Shown in pieces: positions 10,281-19,977 of a stretch of 64,000 nucleotides of DNA. This DNA comes from Winogradskyella sp. (GTDB taxonomy: Bacteria > Bacteroidota > Bacteroidia > Flavobacteriales > Flavobacteriaceae). The notes below the pieces were generated by a model. That model worked only from the letters and a program-made list of their open reading frames with translations. It had not been told where the DNA came from and did not search any database. The stretch lies in NCBI RefSeq assembly GCF_028282165.1, contig NZ_JANQIM010000025.1, forward strand, positions 1-64,000. Reading direction: 5' to 3'. The translations under genes were made by a program, and so were the position numbers. Position 1 is the first letter of the stretch; each line of letters begins with the position of its first letter.

Positions 10281-10328
10281 GCATTGCCAAAAGTGTATAA
10301 CTGGAATTAGCATCGTCAGTTCTTGTTA

Positions 10329-10358
10329 TTCGTATCACTCAAATGAATTGCTTTTAGG
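10329..10358 (+). repeat. promoter-like spacer repeat, copy 2
   Basis: TTCGTATCACTCAAATGAATTGCTTTTAGG. Confidence 0.65.
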
Positions 10359-10414
10359 TTATAGTAAAACTATAGTCGCGACTACTACCCCCAAGTCAAA
10401 AATATAAATCAAAT

Positions 10415-11191
10415 ATGACAAAAATTCACCACCTAAACTGTGTTAAGATAGAATCGCCAATGGGTTCCGCTATTGGACATTGTTTGCTCATTGAAGAAAA
10501 TGGCAAACTAACGCTGATCGATTCTGGAATCGGACTTTTGGAAACCAAGGATCCTGAAAAGACATTAGGAAAAGAATTGATTGAAGTAACTGGCTATATC
10601 TTTGAAGAGCGTCTAACAGCAATAAGACAAATCGAAAAACTTGGTTTTGAATCTAAAAACGTTGAGAACATTATCTGTTCGCATCTTGACCCTGACCACA
10701 TTGGAGGATTGGCAGACTTCCCCAATGCCACAGTTCATGTATCAAAAGAAGAATATGAGAGTTTTAAAAGTGGAAACGAAAGGTATTTGCAGCAACAATT
10801 ATTCCATAAGCCAGATTTAAAACTTTATGAAAACAACGATTCGGAATGGTTTGAACTTGCAGCCAGAAAAGTTGATTTGAACCTGCAAAGTGAAATATAT
10901 TTAATCCCTCTGTTTGGACATACACTTGGCCACTGTGGAGTTGTAGTAAAAGCAAACAATCAGTGGACTTTCTACGTTGGAGACGCCTATTACCTGCGCG
11001 CAGAAATAGACAATAAAAACCATCCTGTTGACCAATTAGCGACAATTAGAGCCGTAGACAATAGTTTAAGAATTGCATCCTTAGAAAAAGTCAGGGAAAT
11101 CATAAGACGGCATGGTGACCAAATCGAATATTTTGGCTATCACGACCCAACTGAATTCAAAATGAAAAAGCCCGTCGGCAACAGTATATAA
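10415..11191 (+). CDS. MBL-fold metallo-hydrolase
   Basis: 'ICSHLDPDHIGGL' (HxxxDH-type motif), 'GHTLGHCGV', 'YVGDAYY'. Confidence 0.75.
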   Translation: MTKIHHLNCVKIESPMGSAIGHCLLIEENGKLTLIDSGIGLLETKDPEKTLGKELIEVTGYIFEERLTAIRQIEKLGFESKNVENIICSHLDPDHIGGLADFPNATVHVSKEEYESFKSGNERYLQQQLFHKPDLKLYENNDSEWFELAARKVDLNLQSEIYLIPLFGHTLGHCGVVVKANNQWTFYVGDAYYLRAEIDNKNHPVDQLATIRAVDNSLRIASLEKVREIIRRHGDQIEYFGYHDPTEFKMKKPVGNSI

Positions 11192-11231
11192 TTGTAGTAA
11201 TACAACACCATTGTAAGCCATCAAAACGGAT

Positions 11232-11723
11232 ATGAATGTAAGAGTGTTAGAACATACTGAATCCGATTTTTTGGCAGAAATGCTGTATGAAGCCATCTAC
11301 ATTCCTGAAGGACATGATCCTTTACCTAAAGAAATAATAAAGGATCCTTCTTTGTCTAAATACATTGAAAATTGGGGAAAAGATAAATTCGATATTGCCT
11401 TAGTTATGGAAATAGAAGATCAACTGGTTGGTGCTATTTGGGGACGACTTTTTTCCAAGGACAATAAAGGATTTGGCTATGTCGATGAAAATACCCCAGA
11501 ACTGAGTATGGCTGTTTTGAGCGACTATCGAAATCAAGGAATAGGAACAAAACTAATTCATACAATAGCTACTGAATATCAGAAAATCGGAGTGCAAACA
11601 CTATCGCTAAGTGTTGATAAAGCCAATAATGCTTCAAATCTTTATAAACGACTTGGATATAAAATCATAGAAGAATTAGAGACATCTTGGACAATGAAAA
11701 AAGAATTAAATGACCACTTATAA
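11232..11723 (+). CDS. GNAT-family N-acetyltransferase
   Basis: 'LSMAVLSDYRNQGIGTKLIHTI' acetyl-CoA loop; 'NNASNLYKRLGYKI'. Confidence 0.8.
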   Translation: MNVRVLEHTESDFLAEMLYEAIYIPEGHDPLPKEIIKDPSLSKYIENWGKDKFDIALVMEIEDQLVGAIWGRLFSKDNKGFGYVDENTPELSMAVLSDYRNQGIGTKLIHTIATEYQKIGVQTLSLSVDKANNASNLYKRLGYKIIEELETSWTMKKELNDHL

Positions 11724-11778
11724 AAATAACCAACTCAACAAAGCCATTACATTGAGTTACTAACACTAGATCGCATTG

Positions 11779-11809
11779 CTTGTATCACTCAAATAAATTA
11801 CCTTTGAGC
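11779..11809 (+). repeat. promoter-like spacer repeat, copy 3
   Basis: CTTGTATCACTCAAATAAATTACCTTTGAGC; contains TACCTTTG. Confidence 0.65.
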
Positions 11810-11864
11810 CCTGGCGAAATCATAACTGAGGCCGCCACAAACCATTTAAACCAAACGCTACAAA

Positions 11865-12635
11865 ATGAAAAAACTACATTTACTCATTGGATTTTTAATC
11901 GGATTTACAATACTAGCTTGCTCGTCGGACGACAGTTCTTCAGATACAAATCAAGAAACAAATAGATTCTATAAAAAGTCTGAAGCCTATAGAAATAGTA
12001 GTCTAGTTTTTGATAAGACCGTAAACTATAACTCTAATAATAAAATTCAATCCATTTTAACAAATGACTATGGATACAATACAGAGACGATTACTGTGAC
12101 ATATTCAGGAAATACAATAACAAGTATAAACGAAATTGATGAATTTGATAATCCAAGCAATGCTGACCGAAATGTCACGTATGATGTAACCATTGAAAAT
12201 AATAAAATTACTTTAGAATCAGACGATTATACCATTGAGATAAACCACTCTAATGGTTATGTAAATTCTACAAGAGAATTTTATCCTTCAAATCCAAATG
12301 CTTTTACTGAACAAATCTTTACGAGGGATTCAAACCTAAATTTAGTTTCAAACACAACGGGAGACGGTTCAACATTTACGTATACAGATTTTGACTCGGA
12401 TAAAATGATAGACCCATTTGGGAGTGTCATGGAATATTTCTATTCCGACTACTTTAAAATATTTGACTTAAAAGTAACAAATAGTAATCCTCTGACAGCA
12501 ACCTACAGTCAAGGAAGTATAACCGATACATATAGTCAGTATCTAGAATATGATGAACTAGGGTATGTTATAAGAACTACATTCGAACCTAATTCAACTA
12601 CTGATTATACGGAACATGAATACATTGAATTGTAA
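11865..12635 (+). CDS. lipoprotein with YD/DUF4595-like features
   Basis: lipobox ILACSSDDSSS. Confidence 0.5.
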   Translation: MKKLHLLIGFLIGFTILACSSDDSSSDTNQETNRFYKKSEAYRNSSLVFDKTVNYNSNNKIQSILTNDYGYNTETITVTYSGNTITSINEIDEFDNPSNADRNVTYDVTIENNKITLESDDYTIEINHSNGYVNSTREFYPSNPNAFTEQIFTRDSNLNLVSNTTGDGSTFTYTDFDSDKMIDPFGSVMEYFYSDYFKIFDLKVTNSNPLTATYSQGSITDTYSQYLEYDELGYVIRTTFEPNSTTDYTEHEYIEL

Positions 12636-12870
12636 AAACTGTTTGTAACGACAGCTATAGTTTGTTACTACCATAACTAGCCCTACAGTATCATTCTGTA
12701 GGGTAGCTTTCACCAATCTGTATTGCGGATTTCACGCTATTTTATTAACTTTAGACAAAGTCGGAAAATCCTCTTCCAACGTTAAGTTTCTGTGAACACG
12801 AACGGATTATCCTGCATAGCCCTGCACACAAAGCCTTTGTAATAATTGTTAACTTAAAACAAAACCAAAC

Positions 12871-13359
12871 ATGAAAAACCTTATCTTTCTTTTAGCATTG
12901 ATCCTTCTATCCTGTAACGAAAAAAGCAAAGAATCCCATTCAGAACCTTCAAAAACGAAAGCTTTAGATATTGAAGCCGAATTAGCATCGATTGAAAAGA
13001 CCCGTGCTGGATTTCAATTAGCAATTAAAGAAAAACGATATTCTGATCTAAAAAACTATAGTACTAAGGATATCATTTCTTTAACACCCATTTGTGGCAC
13101 CTGGGAAGAATATAAACAACTTAGAGATGAACCCGTTGGTTCTTTCAGCTATGACAGTCTCATAATGAAACCAAAAGAAACAATTATCGTAAGCGATAGT
13201 GTTGCTTATGATTTCGGAACGAGTTCCATGTACTACACCAATGCAGAAGGTGAACCTGTAGAAATTAAGGACACTTTTTTAGCCATACTTAAAAAAGACA
13301 AAAATGATGGAAAATGGAAATTGCATAGAGAAGTCGCCACTACAAACATATTGGAATAA
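12871..13359 (+). CDS. NTF2/DUF4440-like lipoprotein
   Basis: lipobox LSCNE; 'AGFQLAIKEKRYSDLKNYSTKDI...FLAILKKDKNDGKWKLHREVA'. Confidence 0.6.
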   Translation: MKNLIFLLALILLSCNEKSKESHSEPSKTKALDIEAELASIEKTRAGFQLAIKEKRYSDLKNYSTKDIISLTPICGTWEEYKQLRDEPVGSFSYDSLIMKPKETIIVSDSVAYDFGTSSMYYTNAEGEPVEIKDTFLAILKKDKNDGKWKLHREVATTNILE

Positions 13360-13456
13360 AAACTATGGCCAGCAATGGTTATAGTTCATAAAGAACATAT
13401 CGTAGTCAAGATCATTACTAGTAATTTGAAAACGCTAGTGATGAAAAACATAAAAA

Positions 13457-14593
13457 ATGAAAATAATGTCTATTTGTTTGATGATAATTTTAGCATTAGT
13501 GTCTGGCTGTGACGAGGATAGCAAGGCCATCACTACAGAAACAGACATCCTCTACATTATGCCTGAAGAAAGTGAGCCCCACGAGGGTACTTGGCTGCAA
13601 TGGCCACATCAATATCAATATGGTGTTGAATATCGGAATAGTCTAGACCCAACGTGGATAGATATGACCCAAGCGTTGGTAAGTAGCGAAAACGTTCATA
13701 TTATTGCATACAATGAGACAGAAAAAAATAGAATTATAGGGTTATTGACTTCCGCAGGAATAGCATTAGATCATATAGATTTCAAAATTCAAAAAACTGA
13801 CGATGTTTGGGTTAGAGACAACGGGCCAATTTACACCAAAGACTTAGACGGGAATTTAGTGATACAAGATTGGGGATTTAATGGTTGGGGAGAAAAAATT
13901 GACGAAGTATCTGGGTTTCCTATCGAATTTGAAAATTGCGATATCATCCCAACTAAAATTGGTGAAAGTCAAGGAATAGACGTGATCGATTTAAACAGCA
14001 CAATGATAAATGAAGGCGGAAGTGTAGTCATAAACGGAAATGGCACTTTAATGGCCTGTAAAAGCTCTATTTTAAACAACAACCGTAATCCTGGAATGAC
14101 CCAAACAGAGGCAGAAAGAATATTCAAAACCTATCTGGGTGCAACCCATTTTATTTGGTTAGACGGCCAGGCAGGTCTAGAATTGACTGACCAACATATC
14201 GATGGATTTGCAGTATTTGGTAATGCTACCACTATTGTAACAATGAGCGAAAGTGATCTTTTGGAATATGATGTGCTTCAAAGTGATATTGATAAACTAT
14301 ATACAGCAACAAATAAGAACGGTGAAGCTTACACTTTTGTGCAAGTTCCCTTAACCCAAAATACAGTTAAAAAAACGGACGGAACAGACCTTGGCTATAA
14401 AGGCTCCTATATAAACTATTATATAGCAAACAATAAAGTATTAGTCCCTAATTATAATGATCCTAACGACGCTGTTGCTAATGGAATTATACAAACACTT
14501 TATCCAACAAGAACAGTGGTAGGCATAGACGTAAGAAATCTATACGAAAATGGTGGCATGGTACATTGTGTAACCCAACAACAACCTTTATAG
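13457..14593 (+). CDS. agmatine deiminase / peptidylarginine-deiminase-family lipoprotein
   Basis: lipobox VSGCDE; 'EPHEGTWLQWPH', 'DDVWVRDNGPIY', 'NEGGSVVINGNGTLMACKSSILNNNRNP'. Confidence 0.8.
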   Translation: MKIMSICLMIILALVSGCDEDSKAITTETDILYIMPEESEPHEGTWLQWPHQYQYGVEYRNSLDPTWIDMTQALVSSENVHIIAYNETEKNRIIGLLTSAGIALDHIDFKIQKTDDVWVRDNGPIYTKDLDGNLVIQDWGFNGWGEKIDEVSGFPIEFENCDIIPTKIGESQGIDVIDLNSTMINEGGSVVINGNGTLMACKSSILNNNRNPGMTQTEAERIFKTYLGATHFIWLDGQAGLELTDQHIDGFAVFGNATTIVTMSESDLLEYDVLQSDIDKLYTATNKNGEAYTFVQVPLTQNTVKKTDGTDLGYKGSYINYYIANNKVLVPNYNDPNDAVANGIIQTLYPTRTVVGIDVRNLYENGGMVHCVTQQQPL

Positions 14594-14617
14594 TTAGTTC
14601 ATTATACCAAACTCCAA

Positions 14618-15376
14618 TCAATAACTCTTCAACGTCAGTCCAAAGGTTAAAAATTGGTCTTCACGCTTTTGGCCTTCAACGACAATACTTTCAAAGGTAT
14701 GCAGGTAATTGATCTTAAAGTTAAGGAACTTCCAAATGGGCAATTCGATTCCAAAATCGGCCTGCCAGCGGTAATTATCGCTTTCCTCTAAGGAAGGCTG
14801 TACATAACTTTCGTGACTGAGAATCACCTTTTCCTTAAAGAGGTAGTACTTACCATTCACCCAAATCGTACCGCGAAAGGTATTGATCTCATCACTACTG
14901 TCATATTCATCGATATTAAAATCGGTATTATCAAAATTGGTTTGCTCGTACTCACTAGTCAACGAAAACTTAAGCCAGTTCTTGTCTTTCTTGTAGGCTT
15001 GCCAAGTAAACCCGGCACCTATTAACGATCGCGAACTAATTTCTCGCCTAAAATTGGTACTTAAAAAGCCCAAGACCTGCGGATATATTTTCTTTTCGGG
15101 GTTGAAGTATAAAAAATTAAGACTCAAAAAGTCGGCATCGGCTTTTTCTTTACCAAATTCCTGATACACATAAGAATTTTGGGTTTTAACCACCCATTTT
15201 TTCCACGGTTTATAAGTCACACCAGACTTGGCCCTAAAAATGAAAGTCTCTACATTACCGCCTTGCCAAAAACCCGTTAAGGATAGATCAGCTTTAATCT
15301 TTAGCGAATCACTTTCGTTTATTTGCGCCGAAAGCAACACAGGCAACCACAATAAAACGCAAACTATCTTTTTCAT
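14618..15376 (-). CDS. DUF481-family outer-membrane beta-barrel protein
   Basis: 'KADLSLTGFWQGGNVETFIFRAKSGVTYKPWKKWVVKTQNSYVYQEFG'. Confidence 0.65.
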   Translation of the reverse strand: MKKIVCVLLWLPVLLSAQINESDSLKIKADLSLTGFWQGGNVETFIFRAKSGVTYKPWKKWVVKTQNSYVYQEFGKEKADADFLSLNFLYFNPEKKIYPQVLGFLSTNFRREISSRSLIGAGFTWQAYKKDKNWLKFSLTSEYEQTNFDNTDFNIDEYDSSDEINTFRGTIWVNGKYYLFKEKVILSHESYVQPSLEESDNYRWQADFGIELPIWKFLNFKINYLHTFESIVVEGQKREDQFLTFGLTLKSY

Positions 15377-15487
15377 GCTACAGTAACTGAAATTATACTT
15401 CCATATACAATGCGAAGATATTTATTTGTTAAATATTACGTTTAATTGAATTGAGAATTTTACGATAACGTTTTCTTTGGAGGGAGA

Positions 15488-16729
15488 TTAAGGCTTACCC
15501 TCATTTAATAACTCAGCCACGAAGCTTTCAAATTCGGCTTTAAACTCGGTATATTTTTCACCAGTGGCTGGACCGTTAAAACCTGTGTGTATTTTACGAA
15601 CCTTTCCTTTTTTATCAATAAAAATGGAGGTTGGGTACGACAACACATGATTGAGCATTGGCAATTTTTCCTGCGCTTTGGTTTTACTCGACGTACCATA
15701 TTGCGCCAAAAGTATAGGGTAGTCAATACCTATCTTAGATTGTAAACGTTCTATTCGGCTAAACGCTGTTGCCTTGTCTTTCGCATATTCAAAGGCCAAA
15801 GCAATAAACTCAATATTTTTGTCTTTGTTCTTTTTGTAAAAGTCAGCGTAATATTTGCTCTCATCCAAGCAGTTAGGACACCAAGTCCCCATAATTTGTA
15901 CAATCACAACTTTGTCTTTAAATCGCTCGTCTTTAAGGCTTACCAATTCATTGGACGTATTAGGAAATGTAAAGTCAATACTATCGTAACCTTCTTTTAA
16001 AAATGTGAGTTCGTTGGCACTTGGCAGTTCATAAGTTGGGTTACGTTTGGCAATAAAAGGTTCTTTCCAATGATTACCCGAATAAAAAGTACCTTCCATA
16101 GTAGAATCGGTCACCGTTGCCGTAAATAAAAAAGCATGTGCGCCATCGAAGGTGGAAAGTTTCACGGTATTACCATCCATCACACCTTCGAGATAACGGT
16201 AATCACCTGTGGTGGTTCTAAAAGTACCTGTGACCTTTTGTCCTTCCTGTTTAAAAATACCTTTCGCCATATACTCATCCTCAGGAACACCTTTACTAAA
16301 AACCGTTTCCCAGATTCCAGAAACATTTTGGGTAGCGTCCTGTTGTATTTCAAAACGTTTGTTATTATTAAGCTCTGCGGAAAAAGGTACGATGCGATCT
16401 AAGCTTTCTTTAATAAAACTACCTTTAAGCTGTTCACCATCAAAAGCTGCTGCGATATACCCTTCAAATACAGGTGTTGTAATAAAAACGGAATCGTTTC
16501 GGTATTCAATCTCGTCAACATCAATCACTTCGTCAGCATTAAAAATTTGCAAGGATTTAGGTGATTTCACTTCAAAATTAAAAGGTAAGAACGTACCGTC
16601 CTGTACCTTTAGTGTTGCTCTGTAAGTTCCTGTCTTTAAAACATTGTCCATTACAGCTTCTTTTTTTACATCTTTCTTACAAGACAAAACAGTTAAGAAA
16701 ACAAAACAACAGATTAGGTATCGCATCAT
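15488..16729 (-). CDS. TlpA-family thioredoxin-like lipoprotein
   Basis: lipobox LSCKK; 'VQIMGTWCPNCLDE' WCPNC active site. Confidence 0.8.
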   Translation of the reverse strand: MMRYLICCFVFLTVLSCKKDVKKEAVMDNVLKTGTYRATLKVQDGTFLPFNFEVKSPKSLQIFNADEVIDVDEIEYRNDSVFITTPVFEGYIAAAFDGEQLKGSFIKESLDRIVPFSAELNNNKRFEIQQDATQNVSGIWETVFSKGVPEDEYMAKGIFKQEGQKVTGTFRTTTGDYRYLEGVMDGNTVKLSTFDGAHAFLFTATVTDSTMEGTFYSGNHWKEPFIAKRNPTYELPSANELTFLKEGYDSIDFTFPNTSNELVSLKDERFKDKVVIVQIMGTWCPNCLDESKYYADFYKKNKDKNIEFIALAFEYAKDKATAFSRIERLQSKIGIDYPILLAQYGTSSKTKAQEKLPMLNHVLSYPTSIFIDKKGKVRKIHTGFNGPATGEKYTEFKAEFESFVAELLNEGKP

Positions 16730-16749
16730 GAAATAGTATTATTTTTCAG

Positions 16750-16854
16750 TAAAATTCGTCAATTCGAATAATTTTTCGTTATCTGATATCAAAAAATTGT
16801 ATCGAGAATAGAATTTCAGCTCTCGATACACTCTTTCGGAAAGATCAAACTGAC
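16750..16854. repeat. dispersed palindromic intergenic repeat, copy 1
   Basis: ATTCGTCAATTCGA...TTGTATCGAGAATAGAATTTCAGCTCTCGATACA...TCAAACTGAC. Confidence 0.75.
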
Positions 16855-16944
16855 AGTAATTTGTAGTATTTGGATTTGAAAACTTACAACATACATAATT
16901 ATTAAAAATTGTCTCCTCTGATTTCTTTAGGAATCTAGTATTTT

Positions 16945-16952
16945 TATCTTTG
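16945..16952 (+). promoter_or_regulatory. Bacteroidetes -7 element upstream of pheT
   Basis: TATCTTTG, matching TAnnTTTG, 22 nt before ATG. Confidence 0.6.
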
Positions 16953-16973
16953 TAGCTTGATTAATGTAAGCGC

Positions 16974-19400
16974 ATGAAAATATCATACAACTGGCTTAAA
17001 CAGTTCATAAAGATAGATTGGGATGCTGAGAAAACAGGGGAACTACTCACGGATCTTGGCTTAGAAATAGAAGGTATTGAACACTACGAGTCCGTAAAGG
17101 GTGGGCTAAAAGGTGTTGTTGTTGGTGAAGTGTTGACCTCTGTGCAACATCCTAATGCTGATCGACTAAAAGTCACTACGGTTAATATTGGCGAAGACGA
17201 ACCAGTACAAATTATTTGTGGCGCTCCTAATGTGGCTGCTGGACAAAAAGTGCCTGTAGCAACTATTGGTACTACCCTATATACTGCTGAAGGTGAAGCT
17301 TGGAAAATTAAGAAAGGAAAAATTCGCGGTGAGGAAAGCTATGGTATGATTTGCGCCGAAGATGAATTAGGTCTCGGTGAATCGCACGATGGTATAATGG
17401 TGTTAGATGAAAAACTCAAAGTGGGCACACTAGCTGCCAATATTTTTGATATTGAGAATGACGATGTTTTTGAAATTGGCCTTACTCCTAACCGTGCCGA
17501 TGCTATGAGTCACTATGGCGTGGCACGCGATCTAAAAGCTGGACTACTGCAAAAGGAAATTGCTCTAGAACTCATAACACCATCCGTAATGTCGTATCAT
17601 GTAGATGCGAGATCCTTAAAGATTGATGTAGAAGTTAAGGACAAAGAAAAGTGCCCTCGCTATTGCGGTGTAACAATTTCTGGTGTTAAGGTAGAGGCAT
17701 CTCCCAATTGGTTACAGCATCGCCTAAAATCAATTGGCCTATCACCTATTAATAATATTGTTGATATCACCAACTATGTATTGCACGAATTAGGACAGCC
17801 TCTACATGCCTTTGATGCAAACAAAATCTCAGGCAATAAGGTTGAAATAAAAACATGCAAAGCTGGTACAAAATTTACGACACTCGATGAAACCGTTAGG
17901 GAATTACATGAAGATGATTTAATGATCTGCGATGCCGAAAAACCGATGTGTATAGCTGGTGTTTTTGGTGGTATCGATTCAGGAGTTACCGAAAATACAG
18001 AGAATATATTTTTGGAAAGTGCTTATTTCAATCCAGTTAGCATTAGAAAAACAGCTAAGCGCCATGGACTAAGTACAGATGCATCGTTTAGGTTTGAAAG
18101 AGGTATCGATCCCAATATCACCGAATATGCATTAAAGCGTGCAGCCTTATTGATTGCTGAAATAGCTGGTGGCGAAATTACGAGCGATATTTCTGATGCC
18201 TATCCAAAGAAAATCGAAGATTTTCAGGTACGCTTAAGTTTTGAAAATGCCAAAAAATTGATCGGTGAAGAAATCCCAAGAGAGACCATCAAAAGTATTT
18301 TAACATCCTTAGAAATTAAAGTCAATAACGTTACTGAAACCGGATTAGGACTAACAGTACCGGCTTACAGAAATGATGTACAACGCGAAGCCGATATTAT
18401 TGAGGAAATCCTAAGAATCTATGGTTATAACAATATCGGTATCAATGAAAAGTTGAACGCTTCTATATCCAATTCTAACCGATTTGAAGATTACAAACTT
18501 CAAAATGTTATTGGCAATCAGTTAGCATCCCAAGGCTTTTATGAGATTATGGCCAACTCCTTAACGTCTTCTAAATACATTGAATTAGACGAGGATTTAA
18601 ATACCGAGCACAATGTACAAATACTAAATCCATTGAGTAACGATTTAGAAGTAATGCGCCAGTCACTTTTGTTTTCTGGTTTAGAAGCGGTATCTCACAA
18701 TATCAACAGAAAGCGTAACGACTTAAAACTATTTGAATTTGGTAAAACCTACCATCAATATTCAGGGAATCGTGAAGAGCATAAACATTTATCGCTTTTT
18801 GTTTCAGGAAACAAAACGGAAGAACGTTGGAATTCTGTAACAAGCCCTAGCGACTTTTTCTATCTAAAGGGCATCGTTGAAGCGATTTTACAGCGTTTAG
18901 GTTTAAACCGTTTAAGGTCTACTCCTACTAAATCCGGCGTTTTAAGTGAAGGGATGCAACTTTCACTTGGAAAGAGAACCTTAGTTGATTTTGGATTGGT
19001 AAAGAAATCGGTATTGAAACATTTTAGCATTTCTCAAAATGTATTGTTTGCTGATTTTAATTGGGATAACATTTTGGAAATGGCACAACACAACAAAATC
19101 AAGTTTAGTGAAATTGCAAAATACCCGGAAGTACGCAGGGATTTTGCGCTGTTGCTAGATAACAATGTGACTTTTGAGGATATCCATACTATTGCCAAAC
19201 AAACCGAAAAGCAATTACTTAAAAACATCAATTTGTTTGATGTTTACCAAGGCAAGAATTTACCAGCAGGTAAAAAGAGTTATGCGGTGAGTTTTATATT
19301 GCAAGACGAACATAAAACCTTAACCGACAAACAGATCGACAAAATAATGTCTAAACTCCAAGCGAATTTTGAATCCAAGCTTGGTGCAGAATTAAGGTAA
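16974..19400 (+). CDS. pheT: phenylalanine--tRNA ligase beta subunit
   Basis: 'MKISYNWLKQFI', 'SVQHPNADRLKVTTVNIG', B3/B4 and FDX domain 'YPEVRRDFALLL'. Confidence 0.95.
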   Translation: MKISYNWLKQFIKIDWDAEKTGELLTDLGLEIEGIEHYESVKGGLKGVVVGEVLTSVQHPNADRLKVTTVNIGEDEPVQIICGAPNVAAGQKVPVATIGTTLYTAEGEAWKIKKGKIRGEESYGMICAEDELGLGESHDGIMVLDEKLKVGTLAANIFDIENDDVFEIGLTPNRADAMSHYGVARDLKAGLLQKEIALELITPSVMSYHVDARSLKIDVEVKDKEKCPRYCGVTISGVKVEASPNWLQHRLKSIGLSPINNIVDITNYVLHELGQPLHAFDANKISGNKVEIKTCKAGTKFTTLDETVRELHEDDLMICDAEKPMCIAGVFGGIDSGVTENTENIFLESAYFNPVSIRKTAKRHGLSTDASFRFERGIDPNITEYALKRAALLIAEIAGGEITSDISDAYPKKIEDFQVRLSFENAKKLIGEEIPRETIKSILTSLEIKVNNVTETGLGLTVPAYRNDVQREADIIEEILRIYGYNNIGINEKLNASISNSNRFEDYKLQNVIGNQLASQGFYEIMANSLTSSKYIELDEDLNTEHNVQILNPLSNDLEVMRQSLLFSGLEAVSHNINRKRNDLKLFEFGKTYHQYSGNREEHKHLSLFVSGNKTEERWNSVTSPSDFFYLKGIVEAILQRLGLNRLRSTPTKSGVLSEGMQLSLGKRTLVDFGLVKKSVLKHFSISQNVLFADFNWDNILEMAQHNKIKFSEIAKYPEVRRDFALLLDNNVTFEDIHTIAKQTEKQLLKNINLFDVYQGKNLPAGKKSYAVSFILQDEHKTLTDKQIDKIMSKLQANFESKLGAELR

Positions 19401-19471
19401 ACATTATCATTTTATTTACATTTATCACAAACCCTTTTTTTATTTTTAACAAAACTTAAAACATCAAAAAA

Positions 19472-19972
19472 ATGGCAAATGTAACACTTGGAGGAACTCC
19501 AGTAGAAACTATAGGAAATTTACCAACAGTTGGTAGCAAAGCACCAGATTTTAAACTTACTGGTACAGATTTAACGGATAAAACACATGCTGATTACACA
19601 GATATGCGATTGGTACTAAATATTTTTCCAAGTGTAGATACTGGGACATGTGCACAATCCATAAGAACATTCAACGAAAAAGCGAGTCAGTTGGACAATA
19701 CCAAAGTACTTTGTATCTCTAAAGACCTACCCTTTGCTATGGCACGCTTCTGTGGTGCCGAAGGTATAGAAAACGTAGAGAGTCTTTCGGATTATAAAAC
19801 TGGTAAGTTCGGTACGGACTATGGTTTAACTTTTTCTACTGGCGCATTTGAAACTTTGTTATCGCGATGCATAGTGGTTATAGATACCGATGGTACAATA
19901 CTACATACTGAGCAAGTTTCTGAAATTGCGGACGAACCTAATTATGATGCCGCCATTGAGAGCTTAGCATAA
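19472..19972 (+). CDS. tpx: thiol peroxidase
   Basis: 'VNIFPSVDTGTCAQSIRTFNEKA' Tpx motif. Confidence 0.93.
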   Translation: MANVTLGGTPVETIGNLPTVGSKAPDFKLTGTDLTDKTHADYTDMRLVLNIFPSVDTGTCAQSIRTFNEKASQLDNTKVLCISKDLPFAMARFCGAEGIENVESLSDYKTGKFGTDYGLTFSTGAFETLLSRCIVVIDTDGTILHTEQVSEIADEPNYDAAIESLA

Positions 19973-19977
19973 GCTTT

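Noticed and set aside
1-14600. A canonical chromosomal integron with attC sites and intI
   Set aside because: No integrase ORF is in the window and the spacer ends do not consistently match GTTRRRY/RYYYAAC, so only 'integron-like' is claimed.
16136-16625. Plus-strand ORFs over the TlpA-like gene
   Set aside because: Antisense to a clearly coding thioredoxin-family gene.
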